NCBI GenBank assembly: GCA_030280995.1 | Contig: JASXTE010000001.1 | Location: 32,483,700 to 32,547,699 of the forward strand | Direction of reading: 5' to 3' | DNA: 64,000 bases | DNA from: Hemileia vastatrix | Taxonomy: Eukaryota; Basidiomycota; Pucciniomycetes; Pucciniales; Zaghouaniaceae | In this document: in pieces, positions 49,405 through 58,702 of the stretch | Position numbering within the stretch: position 1 is the first letter of the stretch | How the letters are laid out: each line of letters starts with the position of its first letter | Translations under genes and position numbers: made by a program | Notes under the pieces: model-generated | The model's input: only the letters and a program-made list of their open reading frames with translations | Database searches by the model: none | What the model was told of the DNA's origin: nothing

Positions 49405-50541
49405 TGTCAGCCAGGCTATTCCAGGAGTCCAGTAAATGATATATAAATTATAAAACCTTAAAGAGAGGGTAAGACTTGTATTTAATGAATATAACTTAAT
49501 ATTTTATTGCATAATAAAATTATATAAGAATTTTATTATATACAAGTGTTACATTAAATTTATTGGTTATATATATTTTTATATACAATTAAATTGAGCA
49601 TAATATAATATATTCTACAAATAATGGCGCATTTTTATGTATTTAATAATTATAAATTTATATTTAATTAATTAAAAAACATATATTATAATTACAAGTG
49701 TAAAATTGATTTATAATATATTTAAATTAATTATTTAAATTTATATATTAAATAACACCTCTCATATAAAACTAAACAATAATTAATGACGCTTCTTTTG
49801 ACCCTTAATTGTCTTAGAAAAAACAAATAAATTAATTTATACTAAATTGAGATTAATTACATGATTTGTTGCGTCAAAGTATTTTTTGTTTCACTTAAAA
49901 TATCCTTTAATCAGATTGTACCATCTGTTTGGAATTATTTTTCTCATAGTTCCTATGTTCCAATCTTGTTTAGTTATTCACTATTTTCACTTACTGATTT
50001 GGGAATTAATGACGGGAAAATTGGTTTCTTAATTGGGTTTTAATTAATTTTTTCATGATTTTCTCTATATTGTTATGTTTCATTTACTCTTTTGATATAA
50101 TTGTTTTATTCCATTCTAATCATTGTATTTACAAATATAGTAGCGCTTCAGAGGACCCATTGCCTATAAAAGGGCCTTGGATAATCCCCTGTAGCCTCAT
50201 CACTTATTATACACTCAACAAATTAAATAACCATTTTATTACGTTTATGTTTTTTTTATTAGTAATACAAATCTAATTTAAATTCTATACAACAAATCAA
50301 AGGTTGCTTTAAGTCTAATAGTAATTAAAAGTGTTTTCCGTGCAGAACCCTTACATTGAATAATATTATTATTAATAAATACTAAGCTTTTGTCATCTCT
50401 CAAAGTTGCTCGCCGTTGTTTTCCCTCTTAAATAAACTTAAAATACTATTACAAATTATACCTCTTATTTTCCCTTGTTATCCTCCTTCTCTCCTCCTTT
50501 TTCTCCTATTTTTCTTACCTCTTCTAGATGACTGACCGACA
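49405..50541 (+). repeat. 5' LTR of element E (1137 bp)
   Basis: It runs from TGTCAGCCAGGCTATTCC to GACTGACCGACA. A TATA box (CCTATAAAAGGG) lies at 50163-50174. It pairs with the 3' LTR, which is 57424-61125 after subtraction of the Harbinger insert (about 1143 bp). The two differ by scattered substitutions, so the insertion is not recent. Confidence 0.92.
50165..50172 (+). promoter_or_regulatory. TATA box in 5' LTR of element E
   Basis: TATAAAAG sits inside a conserved CATTGCCTATAAAA block that recurs in the 3' LTR at 60741-60755. It is the likely RNA polymerase II promoter of the element. Confidence 0.65.
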
Positions 50542-50543
50542 AC

Positions 50544-50556
50544 TGGGGGCCTTTCC
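50544..50556 (+). promoter_or_regulatory. Element E primer-binding site
   Basis: TGGGGGCCTTTCC lies two bases after the 5' LTR end. It would pair with a tRNA ending GGAAAGGCCCCCA; I cannot name the tRNA. Confidence 0.7.
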
Positions 50557-51223
50557 AAACGACGACGACGATCGAGCCTGGCGACGAACGACAAAACGCA
50601 CGGACCACCTAGCAAAACGAAACTTTTGCCGCGACTGTGTTTCGAACTTGGGTTCGACATCTTAGGTTTATATAATATTAATTTTTATATTATTTTGAAG
50701 TGATTTTTCGATCACTATAGTAAGTTCACCTTTGCGCCTCTCACTCTTATTACTATATTTTTATTGCAATAACAGTGATTGTGGCTTAATTGCTGATTCA
50801 CTGAGTGTAAGTGTTCAATTTTTAAAATTTTTTTTTTCCTAGTTGACCATTATAGAGTGTTAAATCCTCTTAGTCCTAGAAGAATTGACATTTTTTAATA
50901 CAAAATTGAATTATTAATTTAATTTTTTTTTATTAATTATTGTTAATTTTGGTTGACTTAAAAGTACATTGTGCTTAGTCTCAAATATATTGCCATATTT
51001 AATATTGATAATTAATTGGTTGAATTAACTTGATTGTTATTCCCAATTTAACCTTGCAATCCATTTTTTTAAAATTAATTTTTTTTTATTTATTACTTTA
51101 TATTGAAAATTATTTTTTCTATAATTTAATTAATAAAATTTTTTTTATTATTTGAAGCAATTATTGACTAACTTTTTTATTTTTTTATAAAATAAAAAGT
51201 AAATTATAAATCTTCCCACTATT
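50557..51223 (+). other. Element E leader with candidate intron 50807-51199
   Basis: The leader has a donor-like GAGTGTAAGTG (GT at 50807) and a TTGACTAAC branch-like site (51164-51172). A T-rich stretch and an AG at 51198-51199 follow, 25 nt before the gag ATG. The box TTAGTCCTAGA at 50868-50880 also occurs in the leaders of B and I. Splicing is inferred, not shown. Confidence 0.45.
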
Positions 51224-54200
51224 ATGTCCAACAATTTGGCAGAAAAAATGGATAACATGCAAGTGGATGAAATAGAAATCGACTATGATGCTGACACTGT
51301 AAGTTCTTCTAAAGTTGGTCATAAAAAATCTTATACTAACACAAAGAATTCACATACTGCAGGATGTGGAAATGACAGGAAATGCAAACAAACCAAACCC
51401 CCTTCCCCAAGTACCACAGAAGGAAGTAAAGCCTCTAGTGCCTCAAGAAGGTCTTCCAAAAGGCTTCAAAATAAAAAAGCTTCCTCTGCCACAACAAATC
51501 AGCAACCTATCCAGTCATATAAAAGAGTTGAAGACAGAAAATATGACGTACAAAGCAAAGGTAGACACATTGTGGGATCAGGTCCAAGAACTCAGGAACC
51601 AGATTCAGGCCCAGGACCCTCCTCAGTTGCCTCCCAATCAGCCTCAGTTTCAGGCTCAACCTTCACAGCCACCCAGCTCAACCATCCAAAATCCAAATAC
51701 TATGGAAGTAGAGCAATGGAAATGGGATTATCTAATGAGTCACTACCAACAGAATGTGCAACACCCTCCTCATCATCAGCCTGGCCCATCCAGAACACCC
51801 AATTTCCATCCACCTCCTCATCCCTACCAACAAGGCAGGAGAAAGAAGGCCCAAGCACAATCCCAAACCCAGTCCCAGGGGAAGTTTCCTCCTCTGCCAT
51901 GGTAAGTAATTTGGTTGATAGTCACTTGGGTATGTTTTCTAATAAATCTTCTTCTGCAGTTAATATTATTGAACATGGTGAAAGAACAGTTAAACCTGTT
52001 AAAAGACAGCTTCCTGTAACTAGTAGCCCTATTGATGGAATTAGCAAATTGTCATTTGATGAACCTTTACATTTAACTTCTACATCTTTAATTAATCCTT
52101 CTCTTGCAATTAAAAATGATTCTGTTCCCCCTGAAATCTATACCTTAATTGAAAAAACTTCTGAGGAAATATTGAAAGATACCCTTGATTTTAATATTGT
52201 AAAAGACAAACATGTGAGAGATGTGTTAATCCATGAAAATGATAGATTAAATAATTTACACTTGCAATGTAAAGTGAGTTCTTCTGTACAAGATACAGCT
52301 TATTTGAAAATCAAAGAAACCTTGAATATTGTTCTTAGTCAACAAAAACAAATAAGAAGTGACCATAGAGCTATCTCAGATAAAAATATCAGTCTACATA
52401 AGACCTTGAGTGAATTGAAACCCCTTATTGAGGAAAATTATTCATTCAAAAATGAAATAAAATCTCTGCAAAATGAGTTTAAGAAGCTAAAAAATGATTT
52501 CCATGCACTAAGTACCAAACACTCAGTTTCTGAGGACAGAAATGTTCTATCTCTTGCAAAAGTAAATGACCAGATGTCTGAAATTCCAAGAATAAGAAAC
52601 TATGTGTCTGACCTACAGGAAAAGTTCTCAACCTTAACCATCAATAATGAATTAAATGAGATTTCTGTAAATAAGCTGCATAAAAATAAAGGGAAAAAAC
52701 CTGAGCAAAGTTCATCCTTTCTTCCTCATATTTCAACCATTAAACAAACTGACAATGAGTCTGTAAAATCTTTTGCTACTAGCAAAAAATCTTGTGATGG
52801 TCATGCACCAGCTGTTTCTGTAAATAATGAAATTTCTGAACACCTGGCTAAACTTCAGGAATTATTAATAATAAATAATTCAAACAAAAAAGTGGACCAT
52901 CCCAGTAGTCAGATAAATTGGCCTAAGTTAGACCAATATCCTACCTTTGATGGTGATTCTTCCTCTGATTGGCAACACTTTATCCAGATAATTGATAATT
53001 TAAAGAGATCTTATAAACTACCTGATGAGAAAATTGTTTCTAAGCTAATTTCTTTATTTTCCAATGTAGCCTTGATGTGGTATGAATCTGTCCTCTTAGA
53101 TAACAATCATTATACATGGAATGATTGGAAATCCTTGATTGAGAATCAGTTTGGTGGTTCAAAATTCAGGTTAGCTCAGCAGAGACTGTATGAGAATACT
53201 AGATATGTATCCTCCTCTGTTGAAAAGCCCATTGTTTTTCTGATGAAAATAACTAAAATCCTTAGAGCAATTGATCCAAAGTTGGATTATGATATTTGGA
53301 GAGATAAAATCTTGTATAAATTACCAAATTCTCCTAGGGATTTGATTGTTGCTAGAACTGAGCATGTAAGGGAAAATTCTTCTTTCATTAATATCTGTAA
53401 TGAAGTACTACTCAACCATAGATATGAACCAAAGAATTACCTTAGTAAATCTTATAATGATCAGAATAAACCTTCTATAAAGCTCCCAGAAAAATCTGGT
53501 AAACCCTCTGCCCCAGTTGCACCTAAAAAATATGCAAAAAATACTTGTTATAAATGTAACAAACCGTGGCAGAAGGGTCATGTTTGTGACAAGAAAATTC
53601 ATCTTGTTGAACAAAATGAAGACACTGATGAAGTTGAACTTGATGTCAATAATTCTTCCAGTGACTGTGAAATTAATATCTCCTATGACAATGAATCTGT
53701 TAAAGATGTTTTAATGTTGGAACATGATGTCCATTATTTAAATAATATATCTGAGGATTGTGTATTGAATTTATCTTCAGTAGAAAATGCTGAGATAATT
53801 AAAGATATTACTAACAATTCTATTCCTATATCCCCTTTAAAGGCACCTGTTATCATTAATGGTAAAAATGTTGATGTAGTTCTTGATTCTGGTGCTGGAG
53901 GAAGTGTAGTATCTGAAAAAGCTTTGGCTTCAGTGGATAAGGAATATTTGAGTAAATTATTGCCTATAACTTCTGAAAAATGGAGAGGATATGGTTCTAC
54001 CTTATTTCCTATTGGCAAATACAAAACCTCTGTATTTTTCAAATATAATGGTGGTTTTGTCAGAGCTATTTGTGAGTTTGTTGTCATGAAAAATGATAAT
54101 TTGAGCAATTGGTTTATTATGGGAAATGATATTTTAACCATGTTTGGTGTGAAACTGGACCCAGCAAATAATTGCTTTACCTTAGGAATGAATGGGAAAA

Positions 54201-54661
54201 GAAAATTCAAAATTTCTTCTCCTAGACCTTCTGGGCATTTGTTGAAATCTTGTAACTCACTGACCCAATGTAAAGGTAGACCAACAACTGAAATGGATGA
54301 TTTATTACATGTAATAAATACTGCTTCTTTTGGTGATCAGTTGACTAGTGAGCAAAAAGATTCTATTGTTGCCTCTATTACCTCTTTCCCTATGGCTTTT
54401 GCTCATGGGTCTCATGTCTTGGGAATTTTTCAGGAAGAAATGAAGATTACCTTATCCTGTAATTTGAGTGATATTCCTCCTACCCTTAAGAAAAAACCAT
54501 ATCCTGCTTCTCCATCAAAAAGAAAAGATATTGAAGATAATATTGAAACATTATTGAAAATGAATATCATTGAAAAAGTGGATGTCACCCCCAAATATTG
54601 TGTCATCTCCCCAGTCTTAATTTCTTATGAAAAAGATAAAGCTAGATTATGTGGAGATTAA
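51224..54661 (+). CDS. Element E Gag-protease open frame (1145 aa)
   Basis: This is the part of the polyprotein that can still be translated from the first ATG. Gag would form the cytoplasmic particle that packages element RNA, and the aspartic protease would mature it. The capsid-like domain starts KLDQYPTFDGDSSSDWQ. The zinc knuckle spacing is CX2CX7HXC, a compact form often seen in chromovirus Gag proteins. The protease is VVLDSGAGGSVVS. The first 150 nt are coded only in this frame; from 51372 to 51905 it overlaps ORF-X. The frame ends at TAA in RT. Confidence 0.85.
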   Translation: MSNNLAEKMDNMQVDEIEIDYDADTVSSSKVGHKKSYTNTKNSHTAGCGNDRKCKQTKPPSPSTTEGSKASSASRRSSKRLQNKKASSATTNQQPIQSYKRVEDRKYDVQSKGRHIVGSGPRTQEPDSGPGPSSVASQSASVSGSTFTATQLNHPKSKYYGSRAMEMGLSNESLPTECATPSSSSAWPIQNTQFPSTSSSLPTRQEKEGPSTIPNPVPGEVSSSAMVSNLVDSHLGMFSNKSSSAVNIIEHGERTVKPVKRQLPVTSSPIDGISKLSFDEPLHLTSTSLINPSLAIKNDSVPPEIYTLIEKTSEEILKDTLDFNIVKDKHVRDVLIHENDRLNNLHLQCKVSSSVQDTAYLKIKETLNIVLSQQKQIRSDHRAISDKNISLHKTLSELKPLIEENYSFKNEIKSLQNEFKKLKNDFHALSTKHSVSEDRNVLSLAKVNDQMSEIPRIRNYVSDLQEKFSTLTINNELNEISVNKLHKNKGKKPEQSSSFLPHISTIKQTDNESVKSFATSKKSCDGHAPAVSVNNEISEHLAKLQELLIINNSNKKVDHPSSQINWPKLDQYPTFDGDSSSDWQHFIQIIDNLKRSYKLPDEKIVSKLISLFSNVALMWYESVLLDNNHYTWNDWKSLIENQFGGSKFRLAQQRLYENTRYVSSSVEKPIVFLMKITKILRAIDPKLDYDIWRDKILYKLPNSPRDLIVARTEHVRENSSFINICNEVLLNHRYEPKNYLSKSYNDQNKPSIKLPEKSGKPSAPVAPKKYAKNTCYKCNKPWQKGHVCDKKIHLVEQNEDTDEVELDVNNSSSDCEINISYDNESVKDVLMLEHDVHYLNNISEDCVLNLSSVENAEIIKDITNNSIPISPLKAPVIINGKNVDVVLDSGAGGSVVSEKALASVDKEYLSKLLPITSEKWRGYGSTLFPIGKYKTSVFFKYNGGFVRAICEFVVMKNDNLSNWFIMGNDILTMFGVKLDPANNCFTLGMNGKRKFKISSPRPSGHLLKSCNSLTQCKGRPTTEMDDLLHVINTASFGDQLTSEQKDSIVASITSFPMAFAHGSHVLGIFQEEMKITLSCNLSDIPPTLKKKPYPASPSKRKDIEDNIETLLKMNIIEKVDVTPKYCVISPVLISYEKDKARLCGD
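51372..51905 (+). CDS. ORF-X of element E: overlapping +1-frame protein, 177 aa
   Basis: Unrecognised protein read in the +1 frame within gag. The frame is open upstream; the first ATG is at 51372 (GAAATGA context). Layout: PQ-rich start, basic box PKGFKIKKLPLPQQ (29-42), coiled-coil-like ISNLSSHIKELKTEN to about residue 81, a Pro/Gln-rich linker, WKWDYL (116-121), HPYQQGRRKK (150-159) and the end PLPW. Element B has the same box order: over 29 residues after the KIKK box about 17 are identical in this frame, against about 7 of 28 in the gag frame. The stop TAA (51903) overlaps the gag-frame ATG at 51899 and a GGTAAGT. The product could be made by leaky scanning, reinitiation, frameshift or splicing. 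Function unknown. Confidence 0.65.
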   Translation: MTGNANKPNPLPQVPQKEVKPLVPQEGLPKGFKIKKLPLPQQISNLSSHIKELKTENMTYKAKVDTLWDQVQELRNQIQAQDPPQLPPNQPQFQAQPSQPPSSTIQNPNTMEVEQWKWDYLMSHYQQNVQHPPHHQPGPSRTPNFHPPPHPYQQGRRKKAQAQSQTQSQGKFPPLPW

Positions 54662-57391
54662 AGAGCTTTAAATACTTATACTGTTGATGATATTTATCCT
54701 TTACCCAGAATTAATTCAATACATGCTACCTTGCAAGGTGCAAAATTTATTAGTTTTCTGGATGGTAATAAAGGTTATCATCAGGTTCCAGTTGAGAAAA
54801 ATTCTCAAAATTTTTTGCTTATTGCTACTCATATGGGAATATATAAGTATGTTAGGATGCCATTTGGCCCTAAAAATGCTCCTTCAGTTTTCCAGAAGGT
54901 CATGGATAACACTTTCCATCAAGAAATTATTGAGGGTTGGCTCATGGTTTATATTGATGATATTATTGTTTTTTCTAAAACTTTTGATGAACATATAATT
55001 CACTTGAATAGAGTTTTCCAAAAAATGGATGAAATCAATATGACCTTATCTTTAAAAAAGTGTAAATTTGGTTTTCAATCTTTGAAAGTCCTTGGCCATG
55101 TTGTGTCAGGCTTACAAATTTGTGTAGACCATAATAAAGTTGCTGCCATTCAAAATGTGAAAGCACCAACTTCTGTAAGAGAAATCCAAAGTTTTTTTGG
55201 TATGTGTGGCTATTATAGACAATATATTAAAAATTATCAGGTCATAGCCTTGCCTCTTACAAAACTGACCAGAAAAGATGTTGCTTTTCTCTGGAATAAT
55301 GACTGTCAAAAAGCTTTTGATACATTAAAAATTTGCTTAATGAAAGCCCCTATATTGGCTCTTCCAGATTTTAACAAGCCATTTGTCCTTTATACAGATG
55401 CTAGCTTTATTGGTCTGGGTGCTGCCCTTCACCAAAAGCAAATTATTAATGATAAATCCTCAGAGGTTGTAATTTGTTATATTTCAAGAACCTTAAGAAA
55501 TAGTGAATTGAAATATGGTGCCACTCAATTGGAGTGCTTAGCAGTTGTTTGGGCTCTTGAGAAACTTCATTACTACTTGGATGACCAAAAATTTGAGTTG
55601 GTAACTGACTGTAGTGCTGTGAAATCTCTCTTAAACCTCAAAACACCTAACAGACATATGTTCAGGTGGCAACTTGCTGTTCAAGAATACAGAGGAAGGA
55701 TGGCTATTATCCATAGAGCTGGAAATGTTCATTCTAATGTTGATATGCTCTCCAGATTGCCTCTGCCAAATAATGACTCCAATCCTGCTTATGTACCTGA
55801 AGATGATACTGTTCATATACATGGTATATTTATAGTTTATATGGAAGAAGAGTTATTACAGTTAATACTGGATTCATATGATAAAGATTCTGACTTAAAT
55901 AAATTAGTTACTATTTTGAATGATCCTAAGAATGCTTCAATTCAAGCATTAATAAAAACTCTTCCTGCAAAGTACCAAAATGCTTTAAGTAAAGGAAAGT
56001 TTTCTATTGAAGATGGTTATATATATTATAGAAGGAAGCTTACCAATGTAATTGTTATTCCTCCTTCAATGAAAGAAACTATCCTCAAACTTTGTCATGA
56101 TGACATATTAGCTGGTCATTTTGATCTTGAAAAAACATTGATTAGAATCAAAAACACTGCATGGTGGGCTAATATGTCTGAAGACACAAAATTATATGTT
56201 GAATCTTGTGATTCCTGCCAAAAATCTAAAAGTTTAACTGGTAAGAGAGCAGGGTTATTACAACATATTGAAGCACCTAGTGCTCCCTGGCAAATCATTA
56301 ATATGGATTTTGTCACTGGTCTTCCTGTTGCAGGTAAAGACAGCTTTAACTATTGTTGGGTAATAGTGGATAGATTCACAAAAATTTGCAAATTTATTCC
56401 AACCCACAAAGATGTATCCACCAAAGAATTAGCTTTCTTATGGTGGTCTTACATGTTTAATATTATTGGTTTTCCAAAAGCCATTATCTCTGATAGGGAT
56501 CCAAAATTCACTTCTGAGTTTTGGACCTCTTTGATGGATATTTGTGGCTGTGAGTTAAAATTGTCTACAGCTCACCATCCTCAGACTGATGGTCTAGCTG
56601 AAAGAATGATTCAAACTCTGGAAGATATGATTAGAAGGTATTGTGCCTTTGGTTTAGAATATAAAGACAATGACAGATTTACTCATGATTGGGTCACTCT
56701 TTTTCCTGGTCTTGAATTTGCATATAATAGCACTGTTCATTCTGTCACTGAGAAAAAGCCTTTTGAGCTTTGGTTAGGTTATGTCCCAAACACTCCTGCT
56801 CATCTTCTCAATAATAAATTACCTAAGTTGGAACTACACCCTGGTGTAAAATCTTTTATGCAAATGCAACAGCTATGCAGAAAACATGCTCAGAGTTGTA
56901 TTGATAAAGCATTTGAATATGAAAAGAAAAGATGGGATAGATCCCGTAAAGAATACACATTTAACAAGGGTGATGAAGTGTTGATCTCTACTGTCCATTT
57001 CAATTTACAAGGTAACCACAAATTAAAAGATCCTTTTGTAGGACCATTTGTTGTTAAAAGAATGGTTGGTGATAATGCAGTAGAAGTTGTATTGTATTCT
57101 CCATATGATAGGAAACATCCTGTCTTTCCCATTTCTTTGCTTAAGCCTTATACTTTCAACAGTGACTTATTTCCAAAAAGAAGAGGAAGACCTAAGAAGA
57201 ACCCTCAGGAAGTCACAGAAACAGCAGAAATTGATAAAATTCTCAATGATAGAATTATCACTTCTGAAAGAGGTACTGAATATTTATTGAGATATAAGAA
57301 CAAATCATCTGAACATGATGCATGGATACCAGGCAAGGAGATTTCAAATCTCCCTACTCTGTTGAAAAAGTACAAAAAGAAAAAATCTTAG
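54662..57391 (+). pseudogene. Element E Pol downstream of the stop (RT-RNase H-integrase-chromodomain)
   Basis: This is a continuous open frame of about 909 codons after the TAA, in phase with gag. RT blocks are SFLDGNKGYHQVPV, MPFGPKNAPSVF, MVYIDDIIVFSK and GHVVSGL. RNase H is VLYTDASFIGLGAAL. Integrase has the zinc ligands CHDDILAGHFD and CDSCQKSK, then D,D35E. The chromodomain (EIDKILNDRI, EYLLRYKNKSSEHDAW) is the C-terminus and in this group of elements is thought to guide integration to chromatin. Without readthrough of the TAA it would not be made. Confidence 0.88.
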
Positions 57392-57411
57392 CATTTTTTT
57401 ATTGTTTTTTT

Positions 57412-57423
57412 AGAGTGAGGGAG
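57412..57423 (+). promoter_or_regulatory. Element E polypurine tract
   Basis: AGAGTGAGGGAG lies directly before the 3' LTR and 20 nt after the pol stop. It is identical to the tract of element B. Confidence 0.8.
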
Positions 57424-57715
57424 TGTCAGCCAGGCTATTCCAGGAGTCCAGTAAATGATATGTTATCTTATAAGACCTGAAAGAGGGCGTAAGAATTGTA
57501 TTTAATGTATATAAATTAATATTTTACTGCATAATAAAATTATATAAGTATCTTATTACATATAAGTGTTATATTAATTTTATTGTTTATATAAATTTTT
57601 TATACATATAAATTAAACATAATACATATTATATTCTACAAATAATGGCGCATTTTTATGTATTTAATAATTATAAATTTATATTTAATTAATTGAAAAA
57701 CATATATTATAATTA
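57424..57715 (+). repeat. 3' LTR of element E, left part
   Basis: It starts TGTCAGCCAGGC and follows the 5' LTR until AATTA (57715), where the Harbinger element interrupts it. The LTR resumes at 60272. Confidence 0.9.
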
Positions 57716-57746
57716 GGGGGTGTCAGTTCTGGCAAATCCGCACTTA
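57716..57746 (+). repeat. Left terminal inverted repeat of Harbinger element
   Basis: GGGGGTGTCAGTTCTGGC followed by AAATCCGCACTTA; the reverse complement is at 60239-60269. An imperfect internal second copy of the end (AAGGGTGTCAGTTATGACC) lies at 57827-57843. Confidence 0.92.
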
Positions 57747-58085
57747 AATTAAGTGCGGATTTCAAACCAAATCAGCACTTACAAATCAGCACTTAAATTT
57801 TGCAAAAAAGTCACTTATTTCAAAAAAGGGTGTCAGTTATGACCTCAAATCAGCACTTTTTTCCCGTTTTTTTTCACAACCACATTTTGGCCACAAAACA
57901 TCCCTTCATTTCTTACCCCATCCCTGTCACATGTGACACACTGACCTTCCTTGCTACCTACCCATCAATCCTCGGCACACACCCCTTCCTGACATTTTCA
58001 ATATTTTGACCAGGCATGTTTACATTCTTTTTTACTTATTTCTTCTACTTTTTAATCTTTTTTCTTGTTATGTGCCAGTTTCATA

Positions 58086-58172
58086 ATGCCTCCCAGACAT
58101 TCCAAATCTCAAAAGGTAACTCAAAAATCTGCTTCGTCACAAAAGTCTCCTCGTAAAGCAAGGATTACATAG
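58086..58172 (+). other. 28-codon basic ORF in Harbinger element
   Basis: MPPRHSKSQK followed by a Lys/Ser-rich stretch, read divergently from the transposase. Autonomous Harbinger elements usually carry a second gene for a Myb/trihelix-type DNA-binding protein. None is visible here, and this short ORF could be its leftover start. Weak support. Confidence 0.2.
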
Positions 58173-58255
58173 AAAAAAAATCAGTGACTTTTTCTATTAC
58201 TTACAACTGTTTTTACAGAATTGAAAACTATGTTTCAGCTAATATTTTATGGAAG

Positions 58256-58289
58256 TGAACTCTGTTCTTCGCCCGAAGAACAGAGTTCA
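58256..58289. repeat. 16-bp perfect inverted repeat with 2-nt loop
   Basis: The arms TGAACTCTGTTCTTCG and CGAAGAACAGAGTTCA are separated by CC. It lies in the non-coding half of the Harbinger element. Confidence 0.9.
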
Positions 58290-58702
58290 TCCTCCTATTT
58301 TCACACTCTGTTTGCACCAATCTCCATCCCTTTCAATTCTATCAACACATGCTTGTCTTCCCTCCCCATGCCTTTCGCTATCCTCCCAGCCCCATTGTAT
58401 GCCATCCTCTTTTGATCCCCATTTCACCCCTCTCAACCTCTCCCAGACCCTTTTCTTCATTTAAAATGCCTCGGAACCCTTAATCTTCCCTTCCAACTCT
58501 TTCCCAACCTTTGAGTGACTGAAAAAATATGCGTTTGCTGAAAATATGCGATTTCATGTTGAGTTGATGAAAGAAAACACAGAGAGAAAAAAAAATAAGA
58601 CTTTAACAGCAAATTCAAAAACCAAAAAAATATGCAAAAAAATTTACCATTCTCAGTGAATAATACATGCAAATTGATAATTTGAAGAGAAAGAGAAAAA
58701 AA

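Larger units (their letters stand above)
51224..57391 (+). pseudogene. Element E Gag-Pol polyprotein, one internal stop
   Basis: A single frame of 2056 codons runs from ATG 51224 to TAG 57389, broken only by TAA at 54659 (codon 1146, the Tyr of GDYRALN in RT). Order: acidic IDYD box, basic SKRLQNKK box, coiled coils (about 320-490), capsid-like domain (563-735), zinc knuckle CYKCNKPWQKGHVC (775-788), protease DSG (888-890), RT with YIDD (1243-1246), RNase H YTDAS (1390). Integrase follows, with its zinc domain (about 1623-1664) and catalytic Asp1695, Asp1757, Glu1793 (D,D35E). A GPY/F-like block and a chromodomain (about 1998-2050) end the protein. No frameshift separates Gag from Pol. Apart from the TAA every key catalytic residue is present. 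As drawn it yields Gag-PR plus the N-terminal edge of RT. Confidence 0.92.

Noticed and set aside
50478..50660. Arg-rich minus-strand ORF across the E LTR-leader junction
   Set aside because: It spans the LTR end and PBS, has no counterpart in other elements, and its composition reflects a short GC-rich stretch.
57716..57740. Harbinger end as an LTR start because it contains TGTCAG
   Set aside because: It has 31-bp inverted repeats and a TTA duplication and lies inside a continuous LTR; the TGTCAG match is chance or convergence.
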